From contig NZ_VDZH01000003.1 in assembly GCF_007673235.1 (NCBI RefSeq), positions 531,168 through 595,167 on the forward strand: DNA of 64,000 nt, in the 5' to 3' direction. The stretch is from Curtobacterium pusillum (GTDB lineage Bacteria; Actinomycetota; Actinomycetes; Actinomycetales; Microbacteriaceae). Below the pieces are notes generated by a model that saw only the letters and a program-made list of their open reading frames with translations, had not been told where the DNA came from and searched no databases. The translations under genes were made by a program, and so were the position numbers. Of the stretch, positions 53,141-62,810 are shown one piece after another. Position 1 is the stretch's first letter. Every line of letters starts with the position of its first letter.

Positions 53141-54583
53141 TCAGATCTTCGTGCCGGCCTCGGACAGGACGCTCCGCAGGATCGAGGTGATCTCGCGGAA
53201 CTCCGGCTGCCCGATCGTGAGCGGCGGTGCGAGCTGCACGACGGGGTCGCCGCGGTCGTCGGCCCGGCAGTACAGTCCCGCGTCGAACAGCGCCTTGGAC
53301 AAGAACCCGCGCAGCAGGCGCTCCGACTCGTCGTCGTCGAAGGTCGTCTTCGTGGCCTTGTCCTTCACGAGCTCGATGCCGTAGAAGTAGCCGTCACCGC
53401 GGACGTCGCCGACGATGGGCAGGTCGCGCAGGGTGTCGAGTTCCGCCTTGAAGAGCGGGGCGTTCTGCTGCACGTTCTGCAGCAGGCCCTCTTCCTCGAA
53501 GATGTCGAGGTTCTCCATCGCCACCGCGGCGGAGACCGGGTGCCCGCCGAACGTGTACCCGTGGTAGAAGGTCGTGTCGCCCTTCGAGAACGGCTCGAAC
53601 AGCTTGTCGCTGATGATCGTCGCGCCGATGGGGGAGTAGCCCGAGGTCATCGCCTTCGCGCACGTGATCATGTCCGGCACGAAGCCGTAGGTGTCGCACG
53701 CGAACATCGTCCCGATGCGGCCGAACGCGCAGATGACCTCGTCGGAGACCAGCAGGACGTCGTACTCGTCGCAGATCTCGCGGACCCGCTGGAAGTAACC
53801 GGGCGGCGGGGTGAAGCAGCCGCCGGAGTTCTGGACGGGCTCGAGGAAGACCGCGGCGACGGTGTCGGGGCCCTCGAACTCGATCATCTCGCGGATGCGC
53901 TCGGCCGCCCAGAAGCCGAACTCCTCCTCGGTCTCGCCGGCGAAGCCCATCTCGGCCGCGCGGTAGTAGTTCGTGTTCGGGACGCGGAAGCCACCGGGTG
54001 CCAGGGGCTCGAACATCTGCTTCATCGCCGGGATGCCGGTGATCGCGAGCGCGCCCTGCGGGGTGCCGTGGTACGCCACCGCCCGCGAGATCACCTTGTG
54101 CTTCATCGGCTTGCCGCGGAGCTTCCAGTAGTACTTCGCGAGCTTGAACGCGGTCTCGACGGCCTCGCCGCCGCCGGTCGAGAAGAACACCTTGTTGAGG
54201 TCGCCCGGCGCGTGGTCGGCCAGGCGGTCCGCGAGCTCGATCGCCGCGGGGTGCGCGTACGACCAGATCGGGAAGAAGGACAGCGTCTCGGCCTGCTTGG
54301 CGGCCATCTCGGCCAGGCGCTTCCGGCCGTGCCCGGCGGCGACGACGAACAGGCCGGAGAGCCCGTCGATGTAGCCCTTGCCGTGGCTGTCGTAGACGTG
54401 GTGGCCCTCGCCGCGCACCATGATCGGCACGTCGGCGCCGGCCTGGTTCGCACCGTGCCGGGCGAAGTGCATCCACAGGTGGTCGCGGGACTTCTGCTGC
54501 AGGGCGGCGTCGTCGACCGGGGCGAACGGGTCGTAGGAGCCGAGGCGGGTGGGCTGTTCGGTCTTCTGGTCGGACATGGTCAT
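53141..54583 (-). CDS. Class III aminotransferase (putrescine/polyamine type)
   Basis: A 480-aa PLP enzyme. The cofactor-binding FFSTGGGEAVETAFKLAKYY, the LLVSDEVICAFGRIG segment with Asp281 and the Schiff-base Lys310 in ITCAKAMTSGYSPIG match putrescine-pyruvate and related omega-aminotransferases (SpuC-like). The N-terminus SRDHLWMHFARHG is characteristic of this group. ATG 54583 overlaps the Lrp stop (ATGA). Context with flavin oxidases, an aminoaldehyde dehydrogenase and a polyamine importer supports a polyamine substrate. Confidence 0.9.
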   Translation of the reverse strand: MTMSDQKTEQPTRLGSYDPFAPVDDAALQQKSRDHLWMHFARHGANQAGADVPIMVRGEGHHVYDSHGKGYIDGLSGLFVVAAGHGRKRLAEMAAKQAETLSFFPIWSYAHPAAIELADRLADHAPGDLNKVFFSTGGGEAVETAFKLAKYYWKLRGKPMKHKVISRAVAYHGTPQGALAITGIPAMKQMFEPLAPGGFRVPNTNYYRAAEMGFAGETEEEFGFWAAERIREMIEFEGPDTVAAVFLEPVQNSGGCFTPPPGYFQRVREICDEYDVLLVSDEVICAFGRIGTMFACDTYGFVPDMITCAKAMTSGYSPIGATIISDKLFEPFSKGDTTFYHGYTFGGHPVSAAVAMENLDIFEEEGLLQNVQQNAPLFKAELDTLRDLPIVGDVRGDGYFYGIELVKDKATKTTFDDDESERLLRGFLSKALFDAGLYCRADDRGDPVVQLAPPLTIGQPEFREITSILRSVLSEAGTKI

Positions 54584-55050
54584 CGCGTTCCCCAGTCGTA
54601 GAGCTGTTTGCGGAGTTGCAGGTAGACGAAGGTCTCGGTGGCGGTCACGCCAGGGATGGCCCGGATCGTTCCGTTGAGCAGTTCGATGAGGCCGTCGTCG
54701 TCCTCGCAGACGACCTCCACCATGAGATCGAAGCTGCCGGCGGTCATCACGAGGTAGTCGACCGCCGGAAGCTGCTCGAGCGCGTCAGCCACCTTCCGGG
54801 TGTCACCGTTCACACGGATGCCGATCATCGCCTGCCGGTGGAAGCCGAGCTGCATGGGGTCGGTGACCGCGACGATCTGCATGACGCCGGTCTCGGTGAG
54901 CTTCTGGACGCGCTGCCGGACCGCCGCCTCGCTGAGACCGACCGCCTTGCCGATCTCGCCGTACGGACGGCGGCCGTCGGCCTGGAGCTGCTCGATGATG
55001 CGCTTGGAGATGTCGTCGATCGGACCCGGACGTCGTGGTGCTGCCGCCAT
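54580..55050 (-). CDS. Lrp/AsnC-family transcriptional regulator
   Basis: The 156-aa protein has an N-terminal helix-turn-helix (IDDISKRIIEQLQADGRRPY, then GEIGKAVGLSEAAVRQRVQ) and a C-terminal RAM domain (IGIRVNGDTRKVADALEQLP, later VCEDDDGLIELLNGTIRAIP). ATG 55050 is preferred; an in-frame ATG lies at 55062. The gene is divergent from the aldehyde dehydrogenase and leads the minus-strand aminotransferase-oxidase operon. It probably controls both in response to an amino acid or amine. Confidence 0.92.
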   Translation of the reverse strand: MAAAPRRPGPIDDISKRIIEQLQADGRRPYGEIGKAVGLSEAAVRQRVQKLTETGVMQIVAVTDPMQLGFHRQAMIGIRVNGDTRKVADALEQLPAVDYLVMTAGSFDLMVEVVCEDDDGLIELLNGTIRAIPGVTATETFVYLQLRKQLYDWGTR

Positions 55051-55196
55051 GCCGCACAGCATTGCAGTGACCTTCGCGAGAACGCAAGGGATTTCGTTGT
55101 GAACACCGTGTTTCGCGACGATTTCCGTTGTTACGGTTCTCCACAACCTGCGGATTCTTCTTCCGCACCACCCGATTCCGTGCCAGTATCGCCGCC
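55051..55196. promoter_or_regulatory. Divergent Lrp/ALDH promoter region
   Basis: The 146-base gap is locally AT-richer than its surroundings. Two similar tracts, ATTTCGTTGT (55091-55100) and ATTTCCGTTGTT (55121-55132), start 30 bases apart, about three helical turns, with GTTTCGC between them. Phased repeats of this kind would suit an Lrp octamer. Promoter hexamers could not be fixed. Confidence 0.5.
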
Positions 55197-56651
55197 ATGC
55201 TGGACACGACGAAGACCGCGACGGAGACGCACGAGGTGCGCAACTTCGTCGGGGGCACGTCCGTCGAGTCGCGTGCCGACAGCACGTTCGACCTGGTGGA
55301 CCCGACCGACGAGCACGTCTACGGCACTTCACCCGTGTCGACCCCGGCCGACGTGGACGCCGCGTTCACGGCCGCGAGCAGCGCGTTCGAGACCTGGCGC
55401 CGCACCACCCCCGGGGAGCGCCAGCTCGCGCTGTTCCGGATCGCCGACGCGGTGGAGCAGCGTGCGGAGGAGTTCGCCGACCTCGAGTCGCTCGACACCG
55501 GGAAGCCCCGCGCCACCCTGGTGGAGGACGAGATCCTGCTGTCCGTCGACCAGATCCGCTTCTTCGCCGGAGCCGCCCGGAACCTCGAGGGGCGCAGCGC
55601 CGGCGAGTACATGACCGACCACACGTCGTTCGTCCGCCGCGAGCCGATCGGTGTCGTCGCCCAGGTCACCCCGTGGAACTACCCGCTCAACATGGCGGTG
55701 TGGAAGTTCGCCCCGGCGCTCGCCGCGGGCAACACCACGGTCCTCAAGCCGAGCGACACCACGCCCTTGTCGACCCTGCTCCTCGCCGAGGTCGCCGCCG
55801 AGTTCCTGCCGCCCGGCGTCCTCAACGTCGTCGTGGGGGACCGCACCACCGGCGCCGCGATGATCGACCACCCGACGCCGCAGCTCGTGTCCATCACCGG
55901 TTCCGTCCGCGCCGGGACGGAGGTCGCCCGCGCCGCCGCCGGCGACCTGAAGCGCACGCACCTCGAGCTCGGCGGCAAGGCCCCGGTGATCGTGTTCGAC
56001 GACGCCGACATCCCGTCCGCGGTCGCGGGCATCGTCGCCTCCGGGTTCTTCAACGCCGGGCAGGACTGCACCGCCGCCACCCGGCTGCTCGTGCAGGACG
56101 GCATCCACGACGAGTTCGTGGCAGCGCTCGCCGAGGAAGCCCGGGCGAACGCGCAGACCGGCGCCGGTACGGCAACCCCGTTCTTCGGCCCGGTGAACAA
56201 CGCGAACCAGCTCGCCCAGGTCCGGTCCTCCGTCGACACGCTCCCGGACCACGCCACGATCGAGCTCGGGGGCGAGCGGCAGGGCGACGTCGGCTACTTC
56301 CACCAGGCCACGATCGTGTCCGGCCTGCGCCAGGACGACCGCATCGTGCAGCAGGAGGTCTTCGGGCCCGTGCAGACCGTGCAGCGCTTCACGACCGAGG
56401 ACGAAGCACTGCGCGCCGCGAACGACGTCGAGTACGGGCTCGCGAGCTCGGTGTGGACGACCGACCACTCCCGGGCGATGCGCTTCGCCCGTGACCTCGA
56501 CTTCGGCTGCGTGTGGATCAACACGCACATCCCGATCGTCGCCGAGATGCCGCACGGCGGCTTCAAGCACAGCGGCTACGGCAAGGACCTGTCCCAGTAC
56601 GGGTTCGACGACTACACCCGCATCAAGCACGTCATGTCCTACATCGGCTGA
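55197..56651 (+). CDS. Aminobutyraldehyde/betaine-aldehyde-type dehydrogenase
   Basis: A 484-aa ALDH-superfamily enzyme. QVTPWNYPLNMAVWKFAPAL, Glu257 in HLELGGKAPVIV and nucleophile Cys291 in NAGQDCTAATRL are intact; the NYPL and GQDC variants fit the gamma-aminobutyraldehyde dehydrogenase (PatD/PuuC) group. It would oxidise 4-aminobutanal, the product of putrescine oxidase or transaminase, to GABA. The ATG at 55197 is the first family-matching start. It leads the plus-strand operon with potADBC, 24 bases before potA. Confidence 0.9.
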   Translation: MLDTTKTATETHEVRNFVGGTSVESRADSTFDLVDPTDEHVYGTSPVSTPADVDAAFTAASSAFETWRRTTPGERQLALFRIADAVEQRAEEFADLESLDTGKPRATLVEDEILLSVDQIRFFAGAARNLEGRSAGEYMTDHTSFVRREPIGVVAQVTPWNYPLNMAVWKFAPALAAGNTTVLKPSDTTPLSTLLLAEVAAEFLPPGVLNVVVGDRTTGAAMIDHPTPQLVSITGSVRAGTEVARAAAGDLKRTHLELGGKAPVIVFDDADIPSAVAGIVASGFFNAGQDCTAATRLLVQDGIHDEFVAALAEEARANAQTGAGTATPFFGPVNNANQLAQVRSSVDTLPDHATIELGGERQGDVGYFHQATIVSGLRQDDRIVQQEVFGPVQTVQRFTTEDEALRAANDVEYGLASSVWTTDHSRAMRFARDLDFGCVWINTHIPIVAEMPHGGFKHSGYGKDLSQYGFDDYTRIKHVMSYIG

Positions 56652-56675
56652 GGCCGACCACCCCCTGGAGGCACC

Positions 56676-57859
<1,184 letters not shown>

Positions 57860-57863
<4 letters not shown>

Positions 57864-59065
57864 GTCGGCCCGACCTGGTGCGCGGACTGACGTCCGCCCG
57901 GGTGAGCCGACGGGGGTTCCTGGCCGGCGGCGGCGCGGCCGCCGTCGCAGCGCTCCTCGCCGGGTGCAGCATCAAGGGCTCCGCGGCGTCGATGGGCCCC
58001 GCCGTCGACTGGACGGCGTTCTGGAAGGACGCGAAGCCGACCAAGGAGCTCAACTTCGCGAACTGGCCGCTGTACATCGACTCCGACCACGGCAAGTCCG
58101 AGTCGCTGGCCCTGTTCAAGCAGGAGACCGGCATCGCGGTCGACTACCAGGCGGTCATCCAGGACAACGCGACCTTCTACGCGACCGTCTCGCCGATCCT
58201 CCGGGCGCAGGGCGCCACCGGTTACGACCTCGTCGTGATGACGAACGGGTACGAGCTCACCGAGATGATCGGCAACGGGTTCGTCTGCGAGCTCGACCAC
58301 TCGCGGCTGCCGAACTTCGCCGCGAACGCCTCCGACTCGGTGAAGGACCCGATCTACGACCCGGGCAACAAGCACTCGGTCGTCTGGCAGACGGGGTTCA
58401 CGGGGCTCGCGTACAACCCGAAGTACACGGGCCGGAAGATCACGTCCTTCAAGGACCTCCTCGATCCCGCGTTCAAGGGCCGCATCGGGCTGATGAGCGA
58501 CAACACCGAGCTCGGGTCCCTGGCGCTGCTCGCGCTCGGGATCGCGCCGGAGCAGTCCACGCCGTCGGACTGGCGGAAGGCCCAGCAGTGGCTCCGCGAT
58601 CTCCGCCCGAGCGTCACCGGGTTCTACGACCAGAGCTACATCAACCGGCTCGAGAACGGTGACACCTGGATCACCCAGGCGTGGTCGGGCGACGTGTTCC
58701 AGGCGCAGCAGTCCGGGTTCCCGCACCTGGAGTTCGTCACGCCGGAGGAGGGGCAGATGACCTGGCACGACAACATGCTCATCCCGCGGCAGGCTTCGAA
58801 CCCGGTGTCCGCTCTCGAGTGGATGAACTTCTACTACACGCCGAAGGCCGCCGGCATCGTCGAGGACTACGTCAACTACGTCTGCCCGGTACCCGCCGCC
58901 GAGGACTACGTGCGGAACGAACTCGACGACCCGACCGTGGCGGACAGTCCGCTGGTGTTCCCCTCGGAAGAAGTCCTCGCGAAGTCGCACGAGTTCCGGG
59001 TGTTCAAGAACTACGACGAGTACTCGGAGTGGAACGGCATCTTCAACGCGGTGGTGCAGTCGTGA
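57860..59065 (+). CDS. potD: Polyamine ABC transporter substrate-binding protein PotD-like
   Basis: The 401-aa protein has a twin-arginine-type leader (SRRGFLAGGG, Arg17-Arg18) and a lipobox-like LLAGC (Cys36), suggesting a Tat-exported lipoprotein. The mature part fits the PotD/PotF fold: LNFANWPLYIDSD, GYDLVVMTNGYELTEMIGNG and WITQAWSGDVFQ are typical. GTG 57860 overlaps the potA stop. It captures putrescine or spermidine outside the cell and delivers it to PotB/PotC; ligand preference cannot be read with confidence. Confidence 0.92.
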
Positions 59066-59973
59066 CGGCCCTGTCGGTGGGCGCGCCGCCCTCCGTGCCG
59101 GTCCGGCGGGGCCGGCGTCGCAGCACGCCGTTCCTGCTCGCCCTGGTCGGCACCGCGTACCTCTGCGTGTTCTTCGTCATCCCGCTCGTGTCGGGGCTCA
59201 TCGTCTCGCTCATGTCGGGCAACCCGGACGACGGCTACACGTTCACGTGGAACTTCGGCATCTACTCGTCACTGTTCGTCGACCCGCAGGTGCCGTACCT
59301 CACCTTCCTGCTCCGATCGCTCTGGTACGGCTTCGCTGCGACACTGGTGACCATCATCGTCGGTTACCCGGTCGCGTACTTCATCGCGTTCCGGGTGTCA
59401 CCGCGGTGGAAGAACCCGCTGCTCATGCTCGTGTTCGTCAGCTTCCTGGTGTCGTTCATCATCCGGACCGACATGTGGGCGTTCGTGCTCGCGTCGCAGG
59501 GGCCCGTCGTCACCTTCTTGCAGGGGATCGGGATCGCCGGCAAGGACTTCCACATCCTCGGCACCGGCGGCGCGGTCATCTTCGGCGACGCCTACAACGA
59601 CCTGGCGTTCATGGTGCTGCCGATCTACGCGGCGCTCGAGCGCATCGATCCCCGGCTCGGTGAGGCCGCGAACGACCTGTACGCCGGCAAGTTCCGGGCG
59701 TTCTGGCACACCACCCTCCCGCTGTCCCGGTCCGGCATCTTCGCCGGGGTGCTGCTCGTGTTCATCGACTGCGTGGGGGACCCGGTCAACTCGGCGCTGC
59801 TCGGCGGCACGAACACGTACACGATCGGCCAGGCGATCCAGGACGCCTACTCCGGCAACCAGCAGTACAACGTCGCCGCCGCGCTCTCGACCGTGCTCAT
59901 GGTCGTGCTCGGCATCATCCTGTTCATCTACGCCCGTGTGTCCGGCACCGACGACCTCGAGGACCTCGTATGA
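59062..59973 (+). CDS. potB: Polyamine ABC transporter permease PotB
   Basis: The 303-aa permease has about six membrane helices, starting with PFLLALVGTAYLCVFFVIPL. The binding-protein-dependent transport signature EAANDLYAGKFRAFWHTTLP, the EAA loop that docks to PotA, lies near residues 205-225. GTG 59062 overlaps potD by four bases, and the stop overlaps potC (ATGA). It forms the channel with PotC. Confidence 0.92.
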   Translation: MTALSVGAPPSVPVRRGRRRSTPFLLALVGTAYLCVFFVIPLVSGLIVSLMSGNPDDGYTFTWNFGIYSSLFVDPQVPYLTFLLRSLWYGFAATLVTIIVGYPVAYFIAFRVSPRWKNPLLMLVFVSFLVSFIIRTDMWAFVLASQGPVVTFLQGIGIAGKDFHILGTGGAVIFGDAYNDLAFMVLPIYAALERIDPRLGEAANDLYAGKFRAFWHTTLPLSRSGIFAGVLLVFIDCVGDPVNSALLGGTNTYTIGQAIQDAYSGNQQYNVAAALSTVLMVVLGIILFIYARVSGTDDLEDLV

Positions 59974-60848
59974 CCGCCGTCGCACCAACCCGCTCGTCCA
60001 GCGCCTCGGCGTCGCCCGTCACCGGTGCGACTGGTCGTCTGCCCGGCCGGCACGGCGTGAACCGGCGCGGGCCGTGGCTCGCCATCGTGTACTGGGTGGT
60101 CATCGCCATCACCCTGGTGCCGATCGTCTACATGATCGTGTACTCGTTCAACGACGCCCCCACGAACCGGTTGTCGTTCGCCTGGAACGGCTTCACGACG
60201 TACTGGTACGCGAACCTCGTGAACGTCTCCGGGCTCGGCCAGGCGTTCGTCACCTCGGTCGTCATCGCGTTCCTCGCGGCCCTGATCTCCGTCGCGATCG
60301 GCCTGCCGCTGGCCCTGGCGCTCGAGCGGTACAAGTTCTTCGGGCGGGGTGCCGTCAACGCGGTCGTCTTCGCGGACATCGCGGCGCCGTCGATCGTCGT
60401 CGGGTCGGCGTCGCTGTCGTTCTTCCTGTCGATCGGCCTCGGCACCGGGTTCCTCACCGTGCTGCTGACGCACGTCGCGTTCGACGTCGCGTACGTGGTG
60501 GTGGTGCTCCGGGCGCGGATCGCGGGGACCTCCCGAGCGCTGGAGGAGGCCGCGGGGGACCTCGGGGCGACACCGTTCCAGGCGTTCCGGCTCGTGACAC
60601 TCCCGCTGCTCGCGCCGGGCATGCTCGCCGCGGGACTCCTCGCGCTGGCGATGTCGATCGACGACTACGTGATCACGTCGTTCGTCGCCGGGCCCTCTGT
60701 GACGTTCCCGCTGTTCGTGTACGGCGCCGCGAAGGCCGGGATGCCGCCGCAGGTGCTGTGCTTCGGGACGCTGGTGTTCGCGGTGGGGCTGCTCGTCGCG
60801 CTGCTGAACGGGGCGCTCAACCGGCGGTTGGCGCGGACGCGGGGTTGA
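59970..60848 (+). CDS. potC: Polyamine ABC transporter permease PotC
   Basis: The 292-aa second permease half has about six helices and the EAA loop EEAAGDLGATPFQAFRLVTL (about 191-210). The family segment YMIVYSFNDAPTNRLSFAWN is typical of PotC/PotI. ATG 59970 overlaps potB. The gene ends the ALDH-potADBC operon and is followed by a hairpin terminator. Confidence 0.93.
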   Translation: MTAVAPTRSSSASASPVTGATGRLPGRHGVNRRGPWLAIVYWVVIAITLVPIVYMIVYSFNDAPTNRLSFAWNGFTTYWYANLVNVSGLGQAFVTSVVIAFLAALISVAIGLPLALALERYKFFGRGAVNAVVFADIAAPSIVVGSASLSFFLSIGLGTGFLTVLLTHVAFDVAYVVVVLRARIAGTSRALEEAAGDLGATPFQAFRLVTLPLLAPGMLAAGLLALAMSIDDYVITSFVAGPSVTFPLFVYGAAKAGMPPQVLCFGTLVFAVGLLVALLNGALNRRLARTRG

Positions 60849-60854
60849 CGCCCG

Positions 60855-60893
60855 GAGTTCCCCACACCCGTCGTACGCGAGTGCGGGGAACTC
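60855..60893 (+). terminator. Hairpin terminator after potC
   Basis: GAGTTCCCC (60855-60863) and GGGGAACTC (60885-60893) form a 9-bp stem, with the inner bases CAC/GTG adding partial pairing. It starts 7 bases after the potC stop and is followed by TGTCTC. Confidence 0.75.
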
Positions 60894-60897
60894 TGTC

Positions 60898-61008
60898 TCA
60901 GTCCTTCCGGACCAGGTCGACGAGGAGCCTGGCGAGGTTCACGAGCAAGCCCGCGACCCCCAGCCAGAGCACCTGACGCCTGGGCTTGGGATCGGTGTCG
61001 TTCGACAT
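60898..61008 (-). CDS. Very small membrane peptide, function unknown
   Basis: A 36-aa frame (MSNDTDPKPRRQVLWLGVAG, then LLVNLARLLVDLVRKD) starts at ATG 61008, with GGAGGT about ten bases upstream. It has a charged N-terminus, one hydrophobic or amphipathic helix and a KD ending, as in small single-pass membrane peptides. A longer in-frame start at 61197 would give 99 aa with no recognisable N-terminal domain. I recognise no family. It is isolated between potC and a hairpin-rich stretch. Confidence 0.45.
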   Translation of the reverse strand: MSNDTDPKPRRQVLWLGVAGLLVNLARLLVDLVRKD

Positions 61009-61090
61009 CGAGACCACCTCCGGTGTCAGCGCCGGCGGACACGAGGAGCGGTCGGCCGGGACGGGCGTGCGATCGGGCCGGAGCTCGATT

Positions 61091-61239
61091 ACACTGGACC
61101 CGAGCGTTGGACTCGGGAACGGATTTTGCCCGTCCTCGGCTTTCCACTCGGAGAGCAAATCGAAGCCCATCACCGTTGGCGCGGTGGTGGGCTTCACCCT
61201 TGCCCGGGAGTACCACCCGGCGGTGGGGTCCTCCCGTCA
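61091..61239. other. Structured intergenic region, possible small RNA or terminators
   Basis: This gap holds successive hairpins: CCCGAG/CTCGGG (61099-61117), GAAGCCCATCACCG/CGGTGGTGGGCTTC (61162-61195, one mismatch that can wobble-pair) and a larger imperfect stem around 61203-61235. TACACT at 61090-61095 could be a plus-strand -10. It may encode a small RNA on the plus strand, or the stems may only terminate the minus-strand GMC operon. No known RNA family is recognised. Confidence 0.35.
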
Positions 61240-61256
61240 TCAGCCTACGTGATACT

Positions 61257-62810
61257 TCACCGTCCAGTGCGGAGCAGGCGGTCGGCGGTGCGGAGCGACA
61301 GCGCCATGATCGTCAGCGCCGGGTTCGCGATGAGGGAGCTCGGGAAGACCGAGTTGTCGACGATCCACATGTTCGGCACGTCCCACGACCGACCGGCGTC
61401 GTCCACGACCGAGTTCCCCGCGTCCGTGCCCATCCGCGCGGTGCCGACGGTGTGCGCCGTGCGGTCGAGGACCCGGACGTCCTTCCCGCCGGCGGCCTCG
61501 ACGATCGCCGTCATCGTGCGGACCGCGTGGCGGGTGATCGCCTCCTCGTTCGAGCCCGGGGAGAACGTCACACGGGCCTTCGGCACCCCGTTGGCGTCCA
61601 CCTCGTCGGCGAGGACCAGGCGGTTGTCGTCGTACGGCAGGCACTCGGCGTTGATGCCGACGCCGGCCATCCGCGGGTAGTCCTGCAGCGCGCGGACGAG
61701 TTCGGCGCCCCGGAGCCCGCCACCCCGCACGAGCGTCGTCGCGAGGGTCAGGGGCTGCACGCCGAGGCTCTGGATGAGGTAGCCGCCCGCGAAGTCCGCG
61801 TCCGCCGGTCGGACGAAGTCCTCGGTGATGATCGACGACGGGTACCCGCGGTACGACCGCATCGACTCGTCGAAGGTCGCCCAGACCTGGGTGGCGCCGT
61901 GCGCCGTGAAGTTCCGGCCGACCTGCTCGCTGCTGTTCGCGAGCCCGGTGTGCAGCAGGAGTCGGGGCGTCTCGATCCCGCCGGCGGCGAGCACGAGCGC
62001 GCGGCAGCGCTGCCGGTGGTCGCGACCGCCCTGGCGGTACACGACCGCTTCGACCTCGCCGCGGGCGTCGAGCTCGATGCCGTGCACGAACGCCTCGGCG
62101 CGGATCTCGGCACCGAACGCCACCGCGGCCGGCAGGTACGTGGTGTCCATCGACACCTTGGCGCCGTTCCGGCAGCCCTGGTGGCAGGACCCGCACGAGA
62201 CGCAGGCCTGTCGGAGCCCGTGGTGCTCCTGGTGCCGGTCTTCGGTGGTGAGACCGACGGGGGCGTCCGTCGCGGTGATGCCCACGGCTGCGGCGCCGCG
62301 GATCATCATGTCGGACGAGGCGTTCCGGGCCGGCGGTCCCATCCGGTAGCGGCGGGCCGGGTCCCACGGGTAGTGCGCGGGGCCGGCGACGCCGACGTCG
62401 TGCTCGACCTGCTCGATCCAGCCGGTGAGTTCGGCGTGGTCGATCGGCCAGTCCTCGCCCTGCCCGGAGTCGGTGCGGAGCCGGATGTCGTGCGCGTTCG
62501 GCCGCGGGGTGAACGCTCCCCAGTGCAGGGTGGAACCGCCGACACCGGTGCCGCTGTTGTTCGGCCCGAAGGCGGTCGGTGCGCTCCCGCCGCTGATCCG
62601 CTCGTCCATCCAGTTGATGTCGCCGGGGGCCTCGACCTCGTCGGGGGTGTGGTCGTCCGGCTCGGTGTTCGGACCGGCCTCGAGCGCGACGACGCTCAGA
62701 CCCTTGCGTGCGAGGCTGGCGAGGAGTGGCGCGCCGCCGGCTCCGGTGCCGACGACGACCACGTCGACGACCTCGTCCTCGCTGTGGTGGCGCTGGTGGT
62801 CGAGTCTCAT
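61257..62810 (-). CDS. GMC-family oxidoreductase (gluconate dehydrogenase-like large subunit)
   Basis: A 517-aa FAD enzyme that oxidises alcohols or sugars. The N-terminal motif is VVVVGTGAGGAPLLASLARK; GTGVGGSTLHWGAF is the GMC flavin-binding segment. A four-cysteine motif ACVSCGSCHQGCRNGA (Cys203, 206, 209, 213) sits in the middle, as in many bacterial GMC enzymes. The C-terminal active-site segment is MWIVDNSVFPSSLIANPALT. It overlaps the upstream gene, which carries a subunit-3-like domain, by four bases, supporting a two-part enzyme. The substrate is unknown. No Tat signal is seen on this subunit. Confidence 0.9.
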   Translation of the reverse strand: MRLDHQRHHSEDEVVDVVVVGTGAGGAPLLASLARKGLSVVALEAGPNTEPDDHTPDEVEAPGDINWMDERISGGSAPTAFGPNNSGTGVGGSTLHWGAFTPRPNAHDIRLRTDSGQGEDWPIDHAELTGWIEQVEHDVGVAGPAHYPWDPARRYRMGPPARNASSDMMIRGAAAVGITATDAPVGLTTEDRHQEHHGLRQACVSCGSCHQGCRNGAKVSMDTTYLPAAVAFGAEIRAEAFVHGIELDARGEVEAVVYRQGGRDHRQRCRALVLAAGGIETPRLLLHTGLANSSEQVGRNFTAHGATQVWATFDESMRSYRGYPSSIITEDFVRPADADFAGGYLIQSLGVQPLTLATTLVRGGGLRGAELVRALQDYPRMAGVGINAECLPYDDNRLVLADEVDANGVPKARVTFSPGSNEEAITRHAVRTMTAIVEAAGGKDVRVLDRTAHTVGTARMGTDAGNSVVDDAGRSWDVPNMWIVDNSVFPSSLIANPALTIMALSLRTADRLLRTGR

